64,000 nt of DNA from Petaurus breviceps papuanus (lineage: Eukaryota; Chordata; Mammalia; Diprotodontia; Petauridae). Location of the stretch: positions 7,170,538 to 7,234,537 of the forward strand of contig JAMXIF010000043.1 of assembly GCA_028583685.1 (NCBI GenBank). The letters are read 5' to 3'. Numbering within the stretch: the first letter of the stretch is position 1; each line of letters opens with the position of its first letter. Shown here one piece after another: positions 1 through 12,309 of this stretch. The position numbers were made by a program, and so were the translations under genes. The notes under the pieces are model-generated. The model saw only the letters and a list, made by a program, of their open reading frames with translations. It searched no databases and was not told the DNA's origin.

Positions 1-414
1 ACCAAGCATGCATTATGCTCTCTCTCCCTTTTCTAGTCCAGTATTCTCAACCTTCTGGCATGATGGAGCTACTTTTTTTGTTGTTTTCTGAAACCTTCAG
101 ATCATCTTGGACTTCATGATCAACCTTTTTGGAACACATTTTAGGTGATATGAGGGGTAGAAATAAAATAGAAGGCACAAGTGTCTTTCAAGCACAGAAT
201 CAAATTATAGTTACAAGACACAAAAACATGAAACAATACGGGGCCATTGATATTTAAGTGCTAAATTGTTTGATATAGCTTGTAAGTTCTATGGGAAGTC
301 AATGAAATAGGGAAAAACATTATGGGCTGGAGAGGTTTCAGAAAGCTTCATGAAAGAGGTTAGTCGTAAGTTGGTACTTAAAATATTTGTGGGAATGATG
401 TGGGAAGAATAGTT

Positions 415-490
415 TGAGATGGAGGACCTGGGTTCAAATCCTTGCTCTAGTATTCATTCAATATTTGACCTTGACCAAGATACAATTTCA
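415..490 (+). mobile_element. MIR-type SINE fragment
   Basis: A short stretch reads like the middle of a tRNA-derived CORE-SINE: a 'gggttcaaatcc' B-box-like segment followed by a decayed 'tgaccttgaccaag' segment. It is old and partial, and only this core is recognisable. Confidence 0.45.
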
Positions 491-752
491 GGATTCTGTC
501 AGTACCAATAACTAACTTGCAAACAAGCTCTCTTGTTATCTAAGTTCTTCCCATAATCCTTGTGGCAAATCTTTAATGGAACTCCTAATGATCAGGGATC
601 CATCTAAAAGCAGAGCAGCAAGAAGTCAGAATACTAGAAGTGATTCTCCTTTTGTACTGTCAAAATTCTTTCTTGTTTATCTCTATGAGGTAAATAGGTT
701 CTTAACAGATTATTAGGGTTATTTCCATTTAATAAATAATTACAGTAGGCAT

Positions 753-753
<1 letters not shown>

Positions 754-799
<46 letters not shown>
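754..799. repeat. (AT)n microsatellite
   Basis: An uninterrupted AT dinucleotide run of about 45 bases, next to a decayed MIR fragment. Confidence 0.95.
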
Positions 800-803
<4 letters not shown>

Positions 804-805
804 AT

Positions 806-912
806 CAATTTGAAATCATAGGATCATCAAATATTAGGATTCATACTAGCCATTTTCCAGATGAGGAAAGTGATATACAAAGAGGGAATAACTTGTTCAA
901 GATCTCATGATT
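806..912 (-). mobile_element. MIR-type SINE fragment
   Basis: The plus strand shows the reverse complement of a MIR body ('cattttccagatgaggaaa', then 'taacttgttcaagatctcatg'). It is strongly diverged. An open frame of 83 codons from position 861 runs through it and has no independent support as a gene. Confidence 0.45.
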
Positions 913-984
913 TCTATTACATGCCTTTTTCCTATCATACCCATTCCATTTACTCAGTTTTAATAAAAAAAAAAAGTTTGATAG

Positions 985-1984
985 AGAAGGGCGAAATTGT
1001 GCCTAAAAAGGAGTGGGAGATTATATGTGCAGTAGTTTATATTCATATAATAACAAATCCCCTCCCTTTGTTCCCCAGGGAATTGAGAGTTGGCTTCATG
1101 CCAAAAGGGTAACTAACCTTACGAGCTTTTTCCTGCTAGGACTTCATGTAACTGAGTCAGTTGTCTCTATGAGTGCTATGCTAACGTAATTTGGTTTTGC
1201 CCAGGTTTTGTTTCGACTTAGGACTTTTCTATTGCTCCCCTACTCGAAGTTCTCTGATCATCTGAATGAACTATGTGGTGTAAGAAAAAAGGGTGTCAAA
1301 AGGTCCAGGAACAGAGGGTAGGGGCAGGGTATCAGCAGAACAATGTTTTGTTGTTTGCTATCCTCTCATGTTCAAAAATAGTATAAAGACTGAGGGGACA
1401 CATTGAGCTTATCCCAGCAGACAGTTTTTCCAACACTGTGCCAAAAGCACTTTCCTATGTATCCATTTCTCAGTTTATTCACGCTGAGGTGTTTATTGTC
1501 TTTGGGGACTTGAGATTAGAAGTTAGAACATCACAGACAGTTATCCTTTAAATGAAATGAAACTTGTGGGGATTGGCTAGTGTCTATTGCAAAATGCCAA
1601 ATCACCTTTAATAGGCCTCAAATTCTCTCACTTACCCCAAATCCATAGTGCTAATGTGAGCTGGTACCCTCATCTCAATTTATGGAGATATATAAGCGTG
1701 GCTCTGTCATCATTGACATACACACACCCACACAAATACACACACACTGTTGTCTTTAATGGGAGATGTACACACATAACATACACACATATGTACAACT
1801 TAATTTTTCAGCATGTGTGTAATGATTTGGAAAAGCTGTGATGTTTCAACTCACATCTTTTCTTCCTTAAAATGTCTGACATTTTAGGCAACATCATAGG
1901 GAGAAGGCTATGTAACCGTGTGGCATGGTATTAAAAAAGTCCCCTCTTGGCCAAACTCAGTTCCTTTGAGATTCCTTGCCTCTG
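985..1984. other. Unassigned DNA
   Basis: No gene and no repeat family is recognisable here. There is only a degenerate CA-rich patch at about 1720-1790. Confidence 0.5.
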
Positions 1985-2640
1985 AAACAGAAGGAGTTTG
2001 AAATGATGTTTGCAAGATGGAAGCAAGCGACAGATCAGCATTTGGGAGGTGCAGGCAAGACGGCTTCAGCTGCAGAGCTGGGCCCTGACAGACAGATTTA
2101 GCACCATTAGCAGTGGCTTGTTGAAAAACAAATTGACATCAAAACTCTTCCCTTTGAACCAAAATGTTATATTCATCCCTTCGTTAAAACATCCGTTATT
2201 TGCTGACTTGTTTTTCCCCCTCAGCCTCTCACTCTCTTTTGTGTTTCAGCTAATGTTCCCAGTGTCTACACTGCGTAGGCCCTGATTATTTGTGAGACAG
2301 AGTGAGTTAATGCAGATTTGCAAGCTGTTCCCATTTGTTAAATGTCAGAAAAACACATGCAAGTCACTGGCTTTAGCACTTAGCTGCCAGCTGGCTCTTC
2401 TGGAGGCAGGGGACAAATGACAGTCTATCACACAGCATGCTTTCAAAGAAAGAGGAGACCTATTCCAGAACTGCGGCATAAGAGCGGCTTTTAACAACAT
2501 AAGCAAAACAAGAAGCCAGCATCACTTTTTTTCCACTCTCCAGCTCTCCCCCCACCCCCTTGCTATTGAATTAATGCAGCTCAGCATTGGGAGGCTTTCT
2601 GAAGTCCAAGAATGTTGACTCGGGCACACCTTGCCCAAGA
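1985..2640. promoter_or_regulatory. Repeat-free candidate conserved element
   Basis: This 650-base stretch has no recognisable interspersed repeat and differs in texture from its surroundings. It has higher GC, scattered CpGs, and CAGCTG-type E-boxes ('tagctgccagctggct' near 2380, 'cttcagctgcag' near 2060). It contains homeodomain-like 'cattag' and 'ttaatgcag' cores and no long frame. Such blocks in a repeat-dense desert are often conserved enhancers. Conservation cannot be shown from one sequence, so this call is an inference. Confidence 0.3.
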
Positions 2641-2924
2641 AAGGAATGGTATGGGAAGGGATGAGATGGTGGAGTGCTAGGCCAAAGAGACTGATGACCA
2701 GCTACTTAGGGTTTAGTTGCTGTTGAACCTTGGGTTTCACATCTTAAATCGTTAGCCTTCTGCAAGGATTTTTTCAGTCCATAACCTGATTTTGCTTGAA
2801 AAGCTGAGATTCCTATAAGATCATAGAATCTTATAGAATTGAAGGATTTAGAACAAGAAAGGCAACTTAGAAATCGCTTGCAGGCTGAGGTAGTGAGGAA
2901 GGTTTCATGATGGAAACTAATCAT

Positions 2925-2970
2925 GTTAGCTCACATTTTTATATGGCTTTAAAGTTTACAAAGGTCTTTA

Positions 2971-3047
<77 letters not shown>

Positions 3048-3212
3048 CAACAACTCTGAGATAAGTGGCTGGAGGGTTATGCCCATTTTACAGATGAAAG
3101 AAAACGATGAGTCAGAGAAGGTTTGAGATTCTCATGAGCACACAGCTAGAAAATTTCAGAGCTAGGTCTCTAACTCAGATCTTCTAACTTTCTCCACTGC
3201 ACCAAACTTCAG
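2925..3212 (-). mobile_element. MIR/MAR CORE-SINE with a microsatellite inside
   Basis: The reverse complement of a CORE-SINE is visible. 'cacatttttatatggctttaaagtttacaaagg' forms one flank and 'cccattttacagatgaaag' to 'agcacacagctag' the other. The CT/CA array interrupts it. A related fragment lies just upstream at about 2812-2890. Confidence 0.6.
2970..3046. repeat. (CT)n(CA)n microsatellite
   Basis: About 20 bases of CT repeats pass directly into about 56 bases of CA repeats. The array lies inside the MIR-type element. Confidence 0.97.
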
Positions 3213-3239
3213 AATGAGTAGGTCTTAACTATGTAGAAA

Positions 3240-3520
3240 GGATGGAGGAATATATTCAAGGTAGGAGTGAACAACAGAAAGAAGATGGAACTAGACTTGG
3301 TATATTTGAAAGTATGAGGCAATCAATCTGGTTGAAGAAGAGGTTATTGTAATGGGGGGAATGAATGGCACACTAGGTTGGAAAGGCATGTAGGAACCAA
3401 ATTGTGGAGGCCCTTATTTGCTAAGTTAGGGAATATAAAAAGTGTCCTATAAATAATAAGGAACCTTTGAAGGTTGTTGAGCAGAAGAATAGCATGATGA
3501 AAGCAGTGTTTTAGGTGACT
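3240..3520 (+). mobile_element. L2 LINE 3' fragment
   Basis: Reads like the 3' non-coding part of an L2-type LINE, with phrases such as 'gaggcccttatttgctaag' and 'ttgagcagaagaatagcatg'. It is old and lacks its terminus. Confidence 0.5.
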
Positions 3521-4159
3521 GGTTTCTACTAACTCATGTAGGATTTAGTTCAAAAATTCCATCATGACTTAGGCTTAGGAATATGAATCAGGAATGAATA
3601 GATGCACATCTGCAGATCTAGGTATCCTGGAAAGCAAGCCAGAAAGGTCATTTTGTTCTTTTTAAATACTAGAACATAACAAAGTATGGATGAAAAATCT
3701 CATTGAAACAGAATTGTGAGACTTCTGCAATCATTTAATAGAACCTTCCACTGAATATAAGATTTCTTTCTCTTGCCTGCTTGGTATATAGGCATCTAGT
3801 GTTTGGATATTAAGAGTGGAATGCATGGCACTGTCAGGAGGACTAGTGGCTCTGGTGTGAAGGCTTGCTGAGCCCTTTTAGGGGCTGCTAATCTACTTTG
3901 GGTGTCCACCTGATTCATCCAGATCTCACATGTGGCTGCAAAAAACTGTCACATATATAACAGCCACATCCCTGTAAACTCTCTCAGCAGATGGGCTAAA
4001 CCAGGTTGAGGGTAACCAATAGGCTTTAAATCTGTGGGTGAGTTAGGGTAATGTCTACCCCCAAGCATTTGAAGACTTTGCCTGGCAGAATGGGTGAATG
4101 AAAACAATTTGTTCCAATGGCCATGAAGATGGCTGAAGCAGGCTCTATGGAGTGCTTAG

Positions 4160-4376
4160 AGCTTGGTCAGATATTGAAGATGACAAGGTCATCCGTTGCA
4201 TCCCAGGGCATCTCCAGTCTTCTTGACTTTTGTCCAGCCACTGGACTTTGATGACTCAGGAAGAAAGAGAGGCTGACAACTTTGTGCAACTCTGTCTCAC
4301 TTAAATCCCATTCACATAGTCAAGATATTGCCCTATGATGTTATTGGTTCTCTTTGAAAATGAAGGACAAACAAAA
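4160..4376 (-). mobile_element. Interspersed repeat 'family X', copy 1
   Basis: Its reverse complement runs from 'gtttgtccttcattttcaaag' to 'gcaacggatgaccttgtc'. It matches copies at 5651-6110, 51024-51514 and 60063-60243. Shared landmarks in order are: the CCTTC head, a 'gacatcag'-like segment, 'ggatttaagtgag', 'gtgcaaagtcaccag', 'tccagtgg', 'gatggccc.ggatgca'. The element may extend left to about 3830. I do not know its family name. It shows no coding capacity. Confidence 0.55.
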
Positions 4377-4589
4377 ACTTAAGAGTATGGTTGGAATTTT
4401 TTTTTCCTCTAGCTGTATGTATGTGTACACATGTTTACACACTAGAGATCTCTTGATCTATATACTTAATGATCATTTTGATATAAAGAACCTAAATTCA
4501 TTTCACTAGTTCTGGCACAATTGTGCTTTGGTGGTATTGGGAGGGGGGTTGGGAGGGGAGGTGTGGGAAGAAGAGGTGGGACATTTCAT

Positions 4590-4715
4590 CCATCCATTTA
4601 TTTAGCAGTTACTATATTTCTGTGTGGCACACTGCACTAAGTACTCAGGGAAATACAAACATAGAAGACATAGGTGTGCTCCTTGTCCTGGAGAAGGAGA
4701 GAATGCAAGGAGGCA
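4590..4715 (+). mobile_element. L2 3' end fragment
   Basis: A decayed version of the L2-type tail: 'tttagcagttactatattt', then 'cactgcactaagtactcagg', then 'ctccttgtcctggagaagga'. Confidence 0.55.
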
Positions 4716-5214
4716 AAACAAATATTCGTTGCAGCTAAGTAACAACACAAATCAGGGAGCAAAAAAAAAATGGTACAGGCAATAAGTGGTATTATCAGCT
4801 CAATTAGGGTCAAGTAAAAAACCATATAATCTATTTTTGCTCCTCTTCCTCCCCAGATACAGCCTCATCTAATTTATTTCCCCATCCTGACTTTATCCAC
4901 TCCTTTTTCACTCTTCCTCTCTTCCAACAGTATGGTTAAGTTGCACTTTATTCAGGACTGCAGCAAATTCTCAGGAGTCTGATTCATCAGACTAAGTAGA
5001 ACTCATATGATCTGCTGAAGCATTGTAGGAAGGCAAGGGGGACTCAAATGTCCCTTGCAATTATATGATTTACTGGATTCTTTGTCCACTCAAAGTCCCT
5101 CATTACAAGAGGCATTTATATTTATTTGAATGGATAAGGGGACCTGCTTGACACATATAATATCCAAATACATAGATTCAGTATATGACTGCCTATGTGA
5201 TGTAATATCCGAGG

Positions 5215-5390
5215 TTATAGGATGATAGGATTTAAAGATGCACAAGGCCCTCAAAGATCATTTAGTTCAACCCCCTACTTTTATATTTGAGAACCAAAGA
5301 GGACACATAGGTATCTAAATGGTAGAGCTAGGATTTGAATACAAACTTTTTGACTCAAAGAATGCCTCTCCACTCTCCAGGTCTTCTGGA
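5215..5390 (-). mobile_element. MIR-type SINE
   Basis: The plus strand shows the reverse-complement MIR order: 'agatcatttagttcaaccccc', a decayed 'tttgagaaccaaagagg', then 'ggtagagctaggatttgaat' and a 'cctctccactctcc' end. Confidence 0.55.
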
Positions 5391-5650
5391 AGGACTAAAA
5401 TATTACTTTAAAATACTGAAGAAAGGACTTCAATGTCAAAAGGTTAAGGAAAAAGATGGACTAAAATTCTATAGATGAAATCAGGCCAAGGGAATAGAAA
5501 ATTCTCAAGAATGAAATCTTGAAAACACAAAGAAAAAAGTTGCATTGAGGAAGGACAGAACAAAAAATAACCAATATAGAGCTGAAACTAATATGAATAG
5601 GGAGTATAGTAGGAACACCAAGTCATCACCGTTGCCAGAAGATTGTTGTT

Positions 5651-6110
5651 GTTGTTTGTCCTTCTTTCTCAAAGAGGATCAATGACATCAGGAGGGTGAT
5701 GACTTGTAAGTAGATTGGATTTAAGTGTGAGAAAGGTGTGTGCAAAGCCATCAGCCTCACTCTCCTCCAGAGTCATCAGTGGCAAGACATAGGACACAGG
5801 ATGACTGATGATGGCCCCAGATGCAGTAGGAGACGACCTTTTTAAGCCAAAGTCTTTCCCAGGTCTCAGTTTGTCTGAGGCAACAGTAGTTAAAGGCTAG
5901 GTAAGAATTGAGGCAAACAATGTTTTAGTTTGCCTTCACAAAAGAATCAGTCTGGGAGGTGAAGACCCTCAGAGTTTCTGGCCAGAACAGTAATAATTGC
6001 TATTTACACTCACTTTAAGCCACTAAACCCCCAACAATGAGCAAGTGAGGCTTTGTCTGGGACCTATTATTGGCCCATTAGTGAAAGCTAGAGTGATTTG
6101 GGTTTAAAGG
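5651..6110 (+). mobile_element. Interspersed repeat 'family X', copy 2
   Basis: One of the two longest copies of the unnamed repeat. It keeps the CCTTC head, 'gatgactgatgatggcccca', a 'gacctttttaag' segment, 'gggaggtgaagaccctcag', and a distal 'gggacctattattgg' segment also present at 51024-51514. The CR1/L3 remains downstream suggest that it may have inserted into that element. Confidence 0.6.
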
Positions 6111-7025
6111 TATAGTCAAGTAGCTCCATTTGAATCCCAATGGACTTTATCAAAGTCTAGTTTTTCAGAGCTATATTTCAAGAAATTATAAATGAAAACT
6201 ACAGGAGAGAGAAGAGTTTATTATCCCAGTTTTACCAGAAAGAAAAAAAGTAAAGTAAATAAGTAGGGAAGAAAAATTCTAGCCCCCAAGCCCCAAGATA
6301 CCTTGTATAGTATAAGCAATCAGTTTTCTATTCCTTTGCACAGAGTGCTCACATGTAAGGGTATAACTCCCCACAGGACAGAACCCCAAAAGAAAAGGAT
6401 AATAAAGGAACCTGATGCTGAAGGACAGGACAGTGGCTACTTCACTGAAAACAGCTGAATCTTCACATTATGGGCCAGAGAACTTGACTGCAATTTCTTT
6501 GAACATTCTAGAATGTTTTATTAATGTGATGGCTAGTAAAGATCTAGACAAAAAAGTGGTGAACATATAGGTGCCATATGGCTTCATTAAGAATAGGTCC
6601 TACGAAAGAAACTTCATTCCCTTCTTTTGACAGGTTCACTAGAATGGTATAGCAGGGAAATTCTGTACAGGGTAGTTTACCTAAATTTTAGCAAAATATT
6701 TGTTAAAGTCTGTTATGCTGCAAAGTATTTCTTGAACAATATAAGAGAGATGTGAATAAAAGATAGTTCAGGTAGAGGTATTTATTCTCTTATTTATTGA
6801 ATGTCCAGAACCAAAGATTAAATTATTAATTTTTTGGTGTTACCTTGAAAATGGGAGTGTCCCAGGATCTGTCCTTGGCTTTGTGCTATTTGAAAATTTT
6901 TATTAAAGATCTGGATAATAACATATATGGAATGTCTAATAATCAGATAACATGATACTAGGAGAGGTAGCTAATATGTTAATTAATTATCAGTGTCCAA
7001 AAAGATCTTAAGTAGCCTTACTTTT

Positions 7026-8303
7026 TAAAAATTTTTTTATTGATATCTGTTTCTTACATCACCATATTTATCTCAAGTCTCTGTGCCACCACCATCCCCC
7101 ACACCTCTCCCAGAAAGCTTTCTTATATAATAAACAGCATTTTTTAGTGAGGTAAAAAAACAACAACATATACATACAAACTCAGCATAACTGATTGATA
7201 CATTGAAAAAGTCTAAAATCATGTGCAATATGTCACACTTGTGGACCTCCCACCTCCATAAAGGGATAGGTTAGAGATGTCTTCTCTTCATCTCTATTCA
7301 AATCTTTCTTGATCTTATACTCTTATTATATTTACTTTGACTTTTTTAGTTCCTTCCATTTACATTGATGTTTTCATTGTGTTTTGTTTTCTGTGTATAT
7401 TGTTTTCTTGGCTCTGCTCTTTTCACTCTGCATCATTTCATATAAACCTTTCTATGCCTTTCTTTATTCATCACATACATCATTTCTTATAGCACAGTAG
7501 TTATCATTAAATTCATGTACCACAATTTGTTTAGCCATTCACTAGTTGAAGAACATCTCTTTTGTTTCCAATTTTTAGCTATCTCAAAAAGTGCTGCTAT
7601 AAATATTTTGGAGAATATGGTAACTTTTCTTATTCAATGACTTCCTCGGGCTATAAGCTCAGTTATTAAATCTCTTGTTTAAAGGGTATAGACATTTTAG
7701 TCACTTTATTTGCATAATTTGAAATCACTTTCCAACAATGCATCAGTGTGTCTATCCTTCCACAACCCTTCCAACGTTGACTGTTGCCAAATTTTGGTCA
7801 TTTTTGCCAATTTTCAGGGTGTGAAGTCAAACATTAATATTATTTTGATTTGCATTTTCCTTATTACTGGTGATATGGAGTATTTTTTCATGTGGTTATT
7901 TTTTTGACAACTTTGTTCATATCCTTGACCATTTATCTATCGGGGAACAACTATTAGTCTTTTTTTTTTTTGGAGGACAATTGGAATTGTGACTTGCCCA
8001 AAGTCACACAGCTAGTAAGTGTTAAGTGTCTGAGGTCACATTTGAACTCAAGTCCTCCTGACTCCATGGCTGGTGCTCTATTCACTGTGCCACCTAGCTG
8101 CCCAAACGACTACTGGCCTTAATATTTATTAATTGTTTTTATATCTTGGATGCCAAAGCCTTATCAAACAAATTTGATACAAAGATTTTTTTTCCTATTT
8201 GACCACTTCTTTTCTTATCCTAGGTGCATTATTGTTATCTGTGCAGAAGCTTTTCAGTTTTAAGTAATCAGAGTTATCTATTGTATCTTTTATAATTCAG
8301 AGG
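7026..8303 (-). mobile_element. 5'-truncated L1 LINE
   Basis: Reverse complement of an L1 3' portion. It contains 'caaaatatttatagcagcac'-like text (as its complement near 7590), the preceding ORF2 C-terminal region and a T-rich start (poly-A complement) at 7026. It is flanked by the 11-base target duplication GCCTTACTTTT (7015-7025 and 8304-8314). This shows retrotransposition into the older CR1/L3 element. Frames of about 65 codons inside are remnants. Confidence 0.8.
7958..8105 (-). mobile_element. WSINE1-like tRNA-derived SINE
   Basis: Poly-T, then 'gacttgcccaaagtcacaca' and 'gctagtaagtgttaagtgtc', ending in 'gccacctagctgccc'. It is inserted in the L1 tail with an imperfect 'ACTATTAGTC / ACTACTGGCC' duplication, so it is younger than that L1. 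Confidence 0.85.
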
Positions 8304-8493
8304 GCCTTACTTTTGAACTGAATCTAATGACATTACATTTAACAGAGATAAACACAGCCTACTTATGCTTGGGTTGAAAAAAAAAAACAAAACCAGTCAT
8401 ATAAATACTAGGTGAGAGCAAAAGGTACCTAGATGACTGGTCACATACCCATTTTGCATGTCACAGGTTCAATCAGAGGCAATAATGTGATAT

Positions 8494-8655
8494 TTCATGG
8501 GCGACTAGGTGGCACAGTGAATAGAGCACCAGCCCTGGAGTCAGGATAATTTGAGTTCAAATCCAGCCTCAGACACTTAACAATTATGAGCCTTGGGCAA
8601 ATCACTAAACCCCAATTGCCCTGCACTGCCACCACCAAAAAAAAAAAAAAAAAAA
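8494..8655 (+). mobile_element. WSINE1-like SINE
   Basis: It starts 'gggcgactaggtggcacagt' and carries 'gagttcaaatccagcctcag'. It ends in a poly-A run of about 20 and is flanked by AATGTGATAT (8484-8493 and 8656-8665). Confidence 0.9.
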
Positions 8656-8999
8656 AATGTGATATGTTAACCAAAAAAGTTAATCTGTGTGTCCTGGAAT
8701 AGGGAGTTCATAGTCCACCTGTATTATTATAGGAAACCACATTACAGGAGACATGTTGCAGGAAGAATATTGATAAGTAGGTTAGTATCCATAGGAGAGA
8801 AATTAAGTTGATGGACTCAGAGAATGTGCCCTACGAGGAAGAATTAGAGAAGAAAAGGTAAAGGAAAACAAAAGAGGTATCCAAGTAACTGAAGGGGTGT
8901 CATGTGAAATCAGTATTAGGACAAGCTTGTTGATAGATAAAATTACATTTTAAAAGATCCATTCTTTAGATTTGTTTGTTCTTTCCAAATTCTCGGAAG

Positions 9000-10470
9000 G
9001 GCAACACATTAATCTGTTATCTTTCATTTATATCATTGAGTGGATTCATTTATCGGGTTCTTTTCTGAGACCTCTTTGAAACTGGAGGAAAATGAAGAGA
9101 CTCTGAGGATATTGGGTGCATTGGCACAAAGAGGGATTCCGGTAGGACAAAGGAGGTACCATGGAGAGGGGACATTGATGATAAACCTCATCTAGTTTAC
9201 AAATGTTTAATTGGGCTCTGGTTCTGGCAATGGTTAGATGAAACATTCCCTATCTCTATGCTTCAAGGCATGCCCTTGTCTGCATCTCTTTTGTATGTTA
9301 AGTGTCGGTGGGGAAGAGAGTATGATTCTGTTTCCTCCTTCTCACCCTACCATAGTTCTGGCATTTGTTGATAAATGTGAGTTGATGATGACAGTAATAA
9401 TATTTGAAGAACTTTAAATGTACTTACAATCAATTCAGTCTATTTTCCCCTTTGGGTCTTTTAAATATGATTCTTGAACTACAACTTAAGAAATAGGAAT
9501 GAAATCATACAAGTTCCCTGTTTGAGTGATTGAAATTCCTTCCACTCATTTTCTTTAAAAGAATCCAGTCCAAATGGCAAGTGCTCTTGTGACTGAAATC
9601 CTTTGCCTCAGGAACCAATAGAATTACCTGGCATGCCCAAATGTGACAGAAAGATCAATGTGGATATTTCCCCCCCTAAAGCTTTATGACATGGGAAGTC
9701 TTCATACCTGTGTTACTCTGATCAATTGTGACCAAAAGAATTAAGGCAAACAGCTTGATAACTCCCCTACTGACCACCATTTGTAATTATTTGGTTACAT
9801 TCACCTTATCCCAATGCCTTCTACTCACTGTAGACCCTTTCAGTTGTGTCTGGAAAAGGCAGTGAAACAGGAGACGGCAGAACCAAGGAGTTACAAATAG
9901 TCTGCCGAGCCTCAGCTGGCAGGCATTATCTATGTATGTATTAATGGTACCATCAAAGTCAGGCTCTGTAAATTACAGCAAACTCCTCATCCACCTCTTC
10001 CTAATTTTTTTAGTTGAATGTTTTTAGGGCATCTACATCTATTACAAGGAATGAGAAAGACTAGATCATCCCTGAAAGGGCATTTGACATTTGAAACATA
10101 TGACTTCCATGCTTGGTACCCAATACTTAGATAATTTTTCAAGTCACTTTGAAGAAATCTTTGCAAGTTTTTCTTACTAAGCAATATACGTGCTGAATTG
10201 CCTGACCAATATTTAGGGCATAGAATAGAGGAGGAGGACAAAGAAAGGTTTTGGATAGCATGAAATAGAAAGATGAGTATTTCATTGACTTATTTCCGAG
10301 AGATAAGAGACAAGGAGAAAAAAATACATTATATATAGAGTCAATGTGATTGGTCTTAATAACAGAGTTCTATCACCATGAAAAATGCTGAATAGATAGC
10401 TCTGGAATTTGAAATCTATCATGGAATCCAAAAACCAGGCATATTACCAGCTGTTGCTGTGCATATGTTT
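9000..10470. other. Unassigned, mostly repeat-poor DNA
   Basis: No gene is recognised. The part at about 9490-9960 lacks recognisable repeats and could be single-copy conserved DNA. An 84-codon minus frame at 9987-10241 shows no family resemblance. Confidence 0.4.
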
Positions 10471-10479
10471 TGTATAAAG

Positions 10480-10675
10480 TACTATATTTGGAATTATGAA
10501 GATTTAAGTTCAAATCTCACCTCAGACACTTACTTATTGACTGTGCAATACTAAGAAAGCAATTTATAACCTCTATGTGTTTCAGTTTTTTTCATCTGTA
10601 AAATTAGACAGTTGGAATTAACAGCCTCTCAGGTCCCTCCCAGATCTAAATCTACAATACTAAATCCTTTGCCTG
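10480..10675 (+). mobile_element. MIR-type SINE
   Basis: The order is clear: 'agttcaaatctcacctcaga', a decayed 'gtgtttcag...catctgtaaaatt', 'ggtccctcccagatctaaat'. This is the full body of a MIR-like CORE-SINE. Confidence 0.75.
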
Positions 10676-11183
10676 TAGGCCTTTCTCTGGTATTCTCTGG
10701 TGGACATTTGGTATCTCTCTAGTGGACATCTATCTGTGCTAGTGCCTCTGAGAGTATGGGAGATGACAGGTTGCAAAGTAACTTGGTTAAAGCTTGAAGA
10801 TGGAGATGGTTTTATGTGCAGAGACATAAAAACACATATGTCTACAAGAAATTGGATGCCATAAGATCACTTGAACACTATGCAGTATTCAAACTCTCTA
10901 GGGCTCTCTCTTGTGAGAAACACAAGGACTTCCTAGGCAGGGTCAGGGAGGTAGCCTGGGACGAGCTTCCACTGCCCACTTTGGGGCCCTTAGGAAAATC
11001 CACATGATGTACCCCTTAAAACAGCAAATCCCTTCTCACTGAAAGAACTCAGAAAGTGGTCAGAGGTAGGTGTTTATTACCCTTCTGGAAGGAAGCAGGT
11101 CTGGGGCTCACTAGGAACCCATCCACACCAGTACAGAAGCATGAGTGAGGGTCTACAGTTCTATCCTTCCTGGTAGACTTAGG

Positions 11184-11341
11184 CTTAGTCAAATTCCTCA
11201 AGATTCCTTACTTTATTTCCCTCTCTATATTTTCTACATTTCCTCTCTCATTCTCTCTCTCTATAGTTAGATTTCTTAAAGGTTAGTCAAATTCCTCACT
11301 TTATTTCCCTCTAAATATTCTACATTTCCTCTATATATGTA
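11184..11341. repeat. Local tandem duplication, period about 98
   Basis: 'tagtcaaattcctca' at 11186 recurs at 11284. Each is followed by 'ctttatttccctct' and 'ctacatttcctct'. The two units differ by small indels and no further unit is seen. Confidence 0.75.
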
Positions 11342-11829
11342 GATTATATGTAGATTACATAGGCATAGTAGTGAAGATACTTGTGACCAGGGCATGACTC
11401 CTCAGGCTTAAACAGATTTTTCCAGTTTAACCTTTCTAGGTCACTTGGAACCAGGATGACCACTGTCTTAGTAAAATAAGTGAGCTTCACCACAGCTATT
11501 GATAATCTCTCAATAACTTATGTGGGAGAAAAACAAGATACCCTCTCACACTCTGAATCAGACCTCAAATTCTGTTTGATTCTAGTAGGCACAGATGCTT
11601 TGGAGAACCTCCCTGTCTCCTGCTTCTACTTCCTTGACTTTGTGTGTCTACCAATGATTCTATTTGACTAACTTGTCACTTGTAGGCCCTTCCTGAAGGG
11701 AGCTGTATCTTCTTACCTGGATCCCCAACTTTCAACTCTTAGAGATGCCATATACTCCTTGAAATCATCCTCAAATTTCCTAAAAACACCATTTTTCTTT
11801 GGTTCCTTCCTTAGCTTTTTTATAACATT

Positions 11830-12075
11830 CCATCTTGAATTATATTGATATTTGTAGGTATTGTTTGCCCCATCAGATTTTGAATTCCTTGAATACAAGG
11901 TTATATCCTTTGTTCATTATTATACTCCCAGCACAGGGCCTTACCTGTAATTTACATTTAATGTTTGTAGACTTTTTAAAAAATTGCGAATCAGAACCAC
12001 ATCTTATGTTTCTTTGTATCCTGATGATAGGGTGCCTTGAACAAAATAGGTGCCCAATACATTTAATTTAAGTTA
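11830..12075 (+). mobile_element. L2-type LINE tail
   Basis: A decayed tail: 'gaattccttgaatacaagg', 'cccagcacagggccttacc', 'ggtgcccaatacatttaat', matching the usual end of L2 elements. Confidence 0.5.
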
Positions 12076-12309
12076 TAGAACATGGCATTAAGGGGGTCAG
12101 TATGCCAGTATAGGTCAGCTTTATTCTGATTCCCTGATTTTGACCAGCCCTCCTACAAATCTGTTAATGGTAGGAGAGGTACAAGGTGAAAGAAAATAGT
12201 GATGTATCAGTACAGAGCCATCCCAACTATTGAGGAAAAAAAGCTCACTCACTATAAGTGCTGGAGGTAGATCATTTCCATAGGGAGAAGATGGAATGAT
12301 ATAATAAGC

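Larger units (their letters stand above)
6480..8960 (+). mobile_element. CR1/L3-type LINE, broken, with insertions
   Basis: The visible pieces follow the reverse transcriptase region of a CR1/L3 LINE: 'tggcttcattaagaatagg', 'tttacctaaattttagcaaaa' and 'gggagtgtcccaggatctgtc', then 'ttgtgctatttgaaaatttttat'. More of the same element resumes after 8315. It is very old, with many stops and indels. It is interrupted by an L1 tail (7026-8303) and a SINE (8494-8655), both with target duplications. Related sequence may begin near 5400. Confidence 0.65.
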
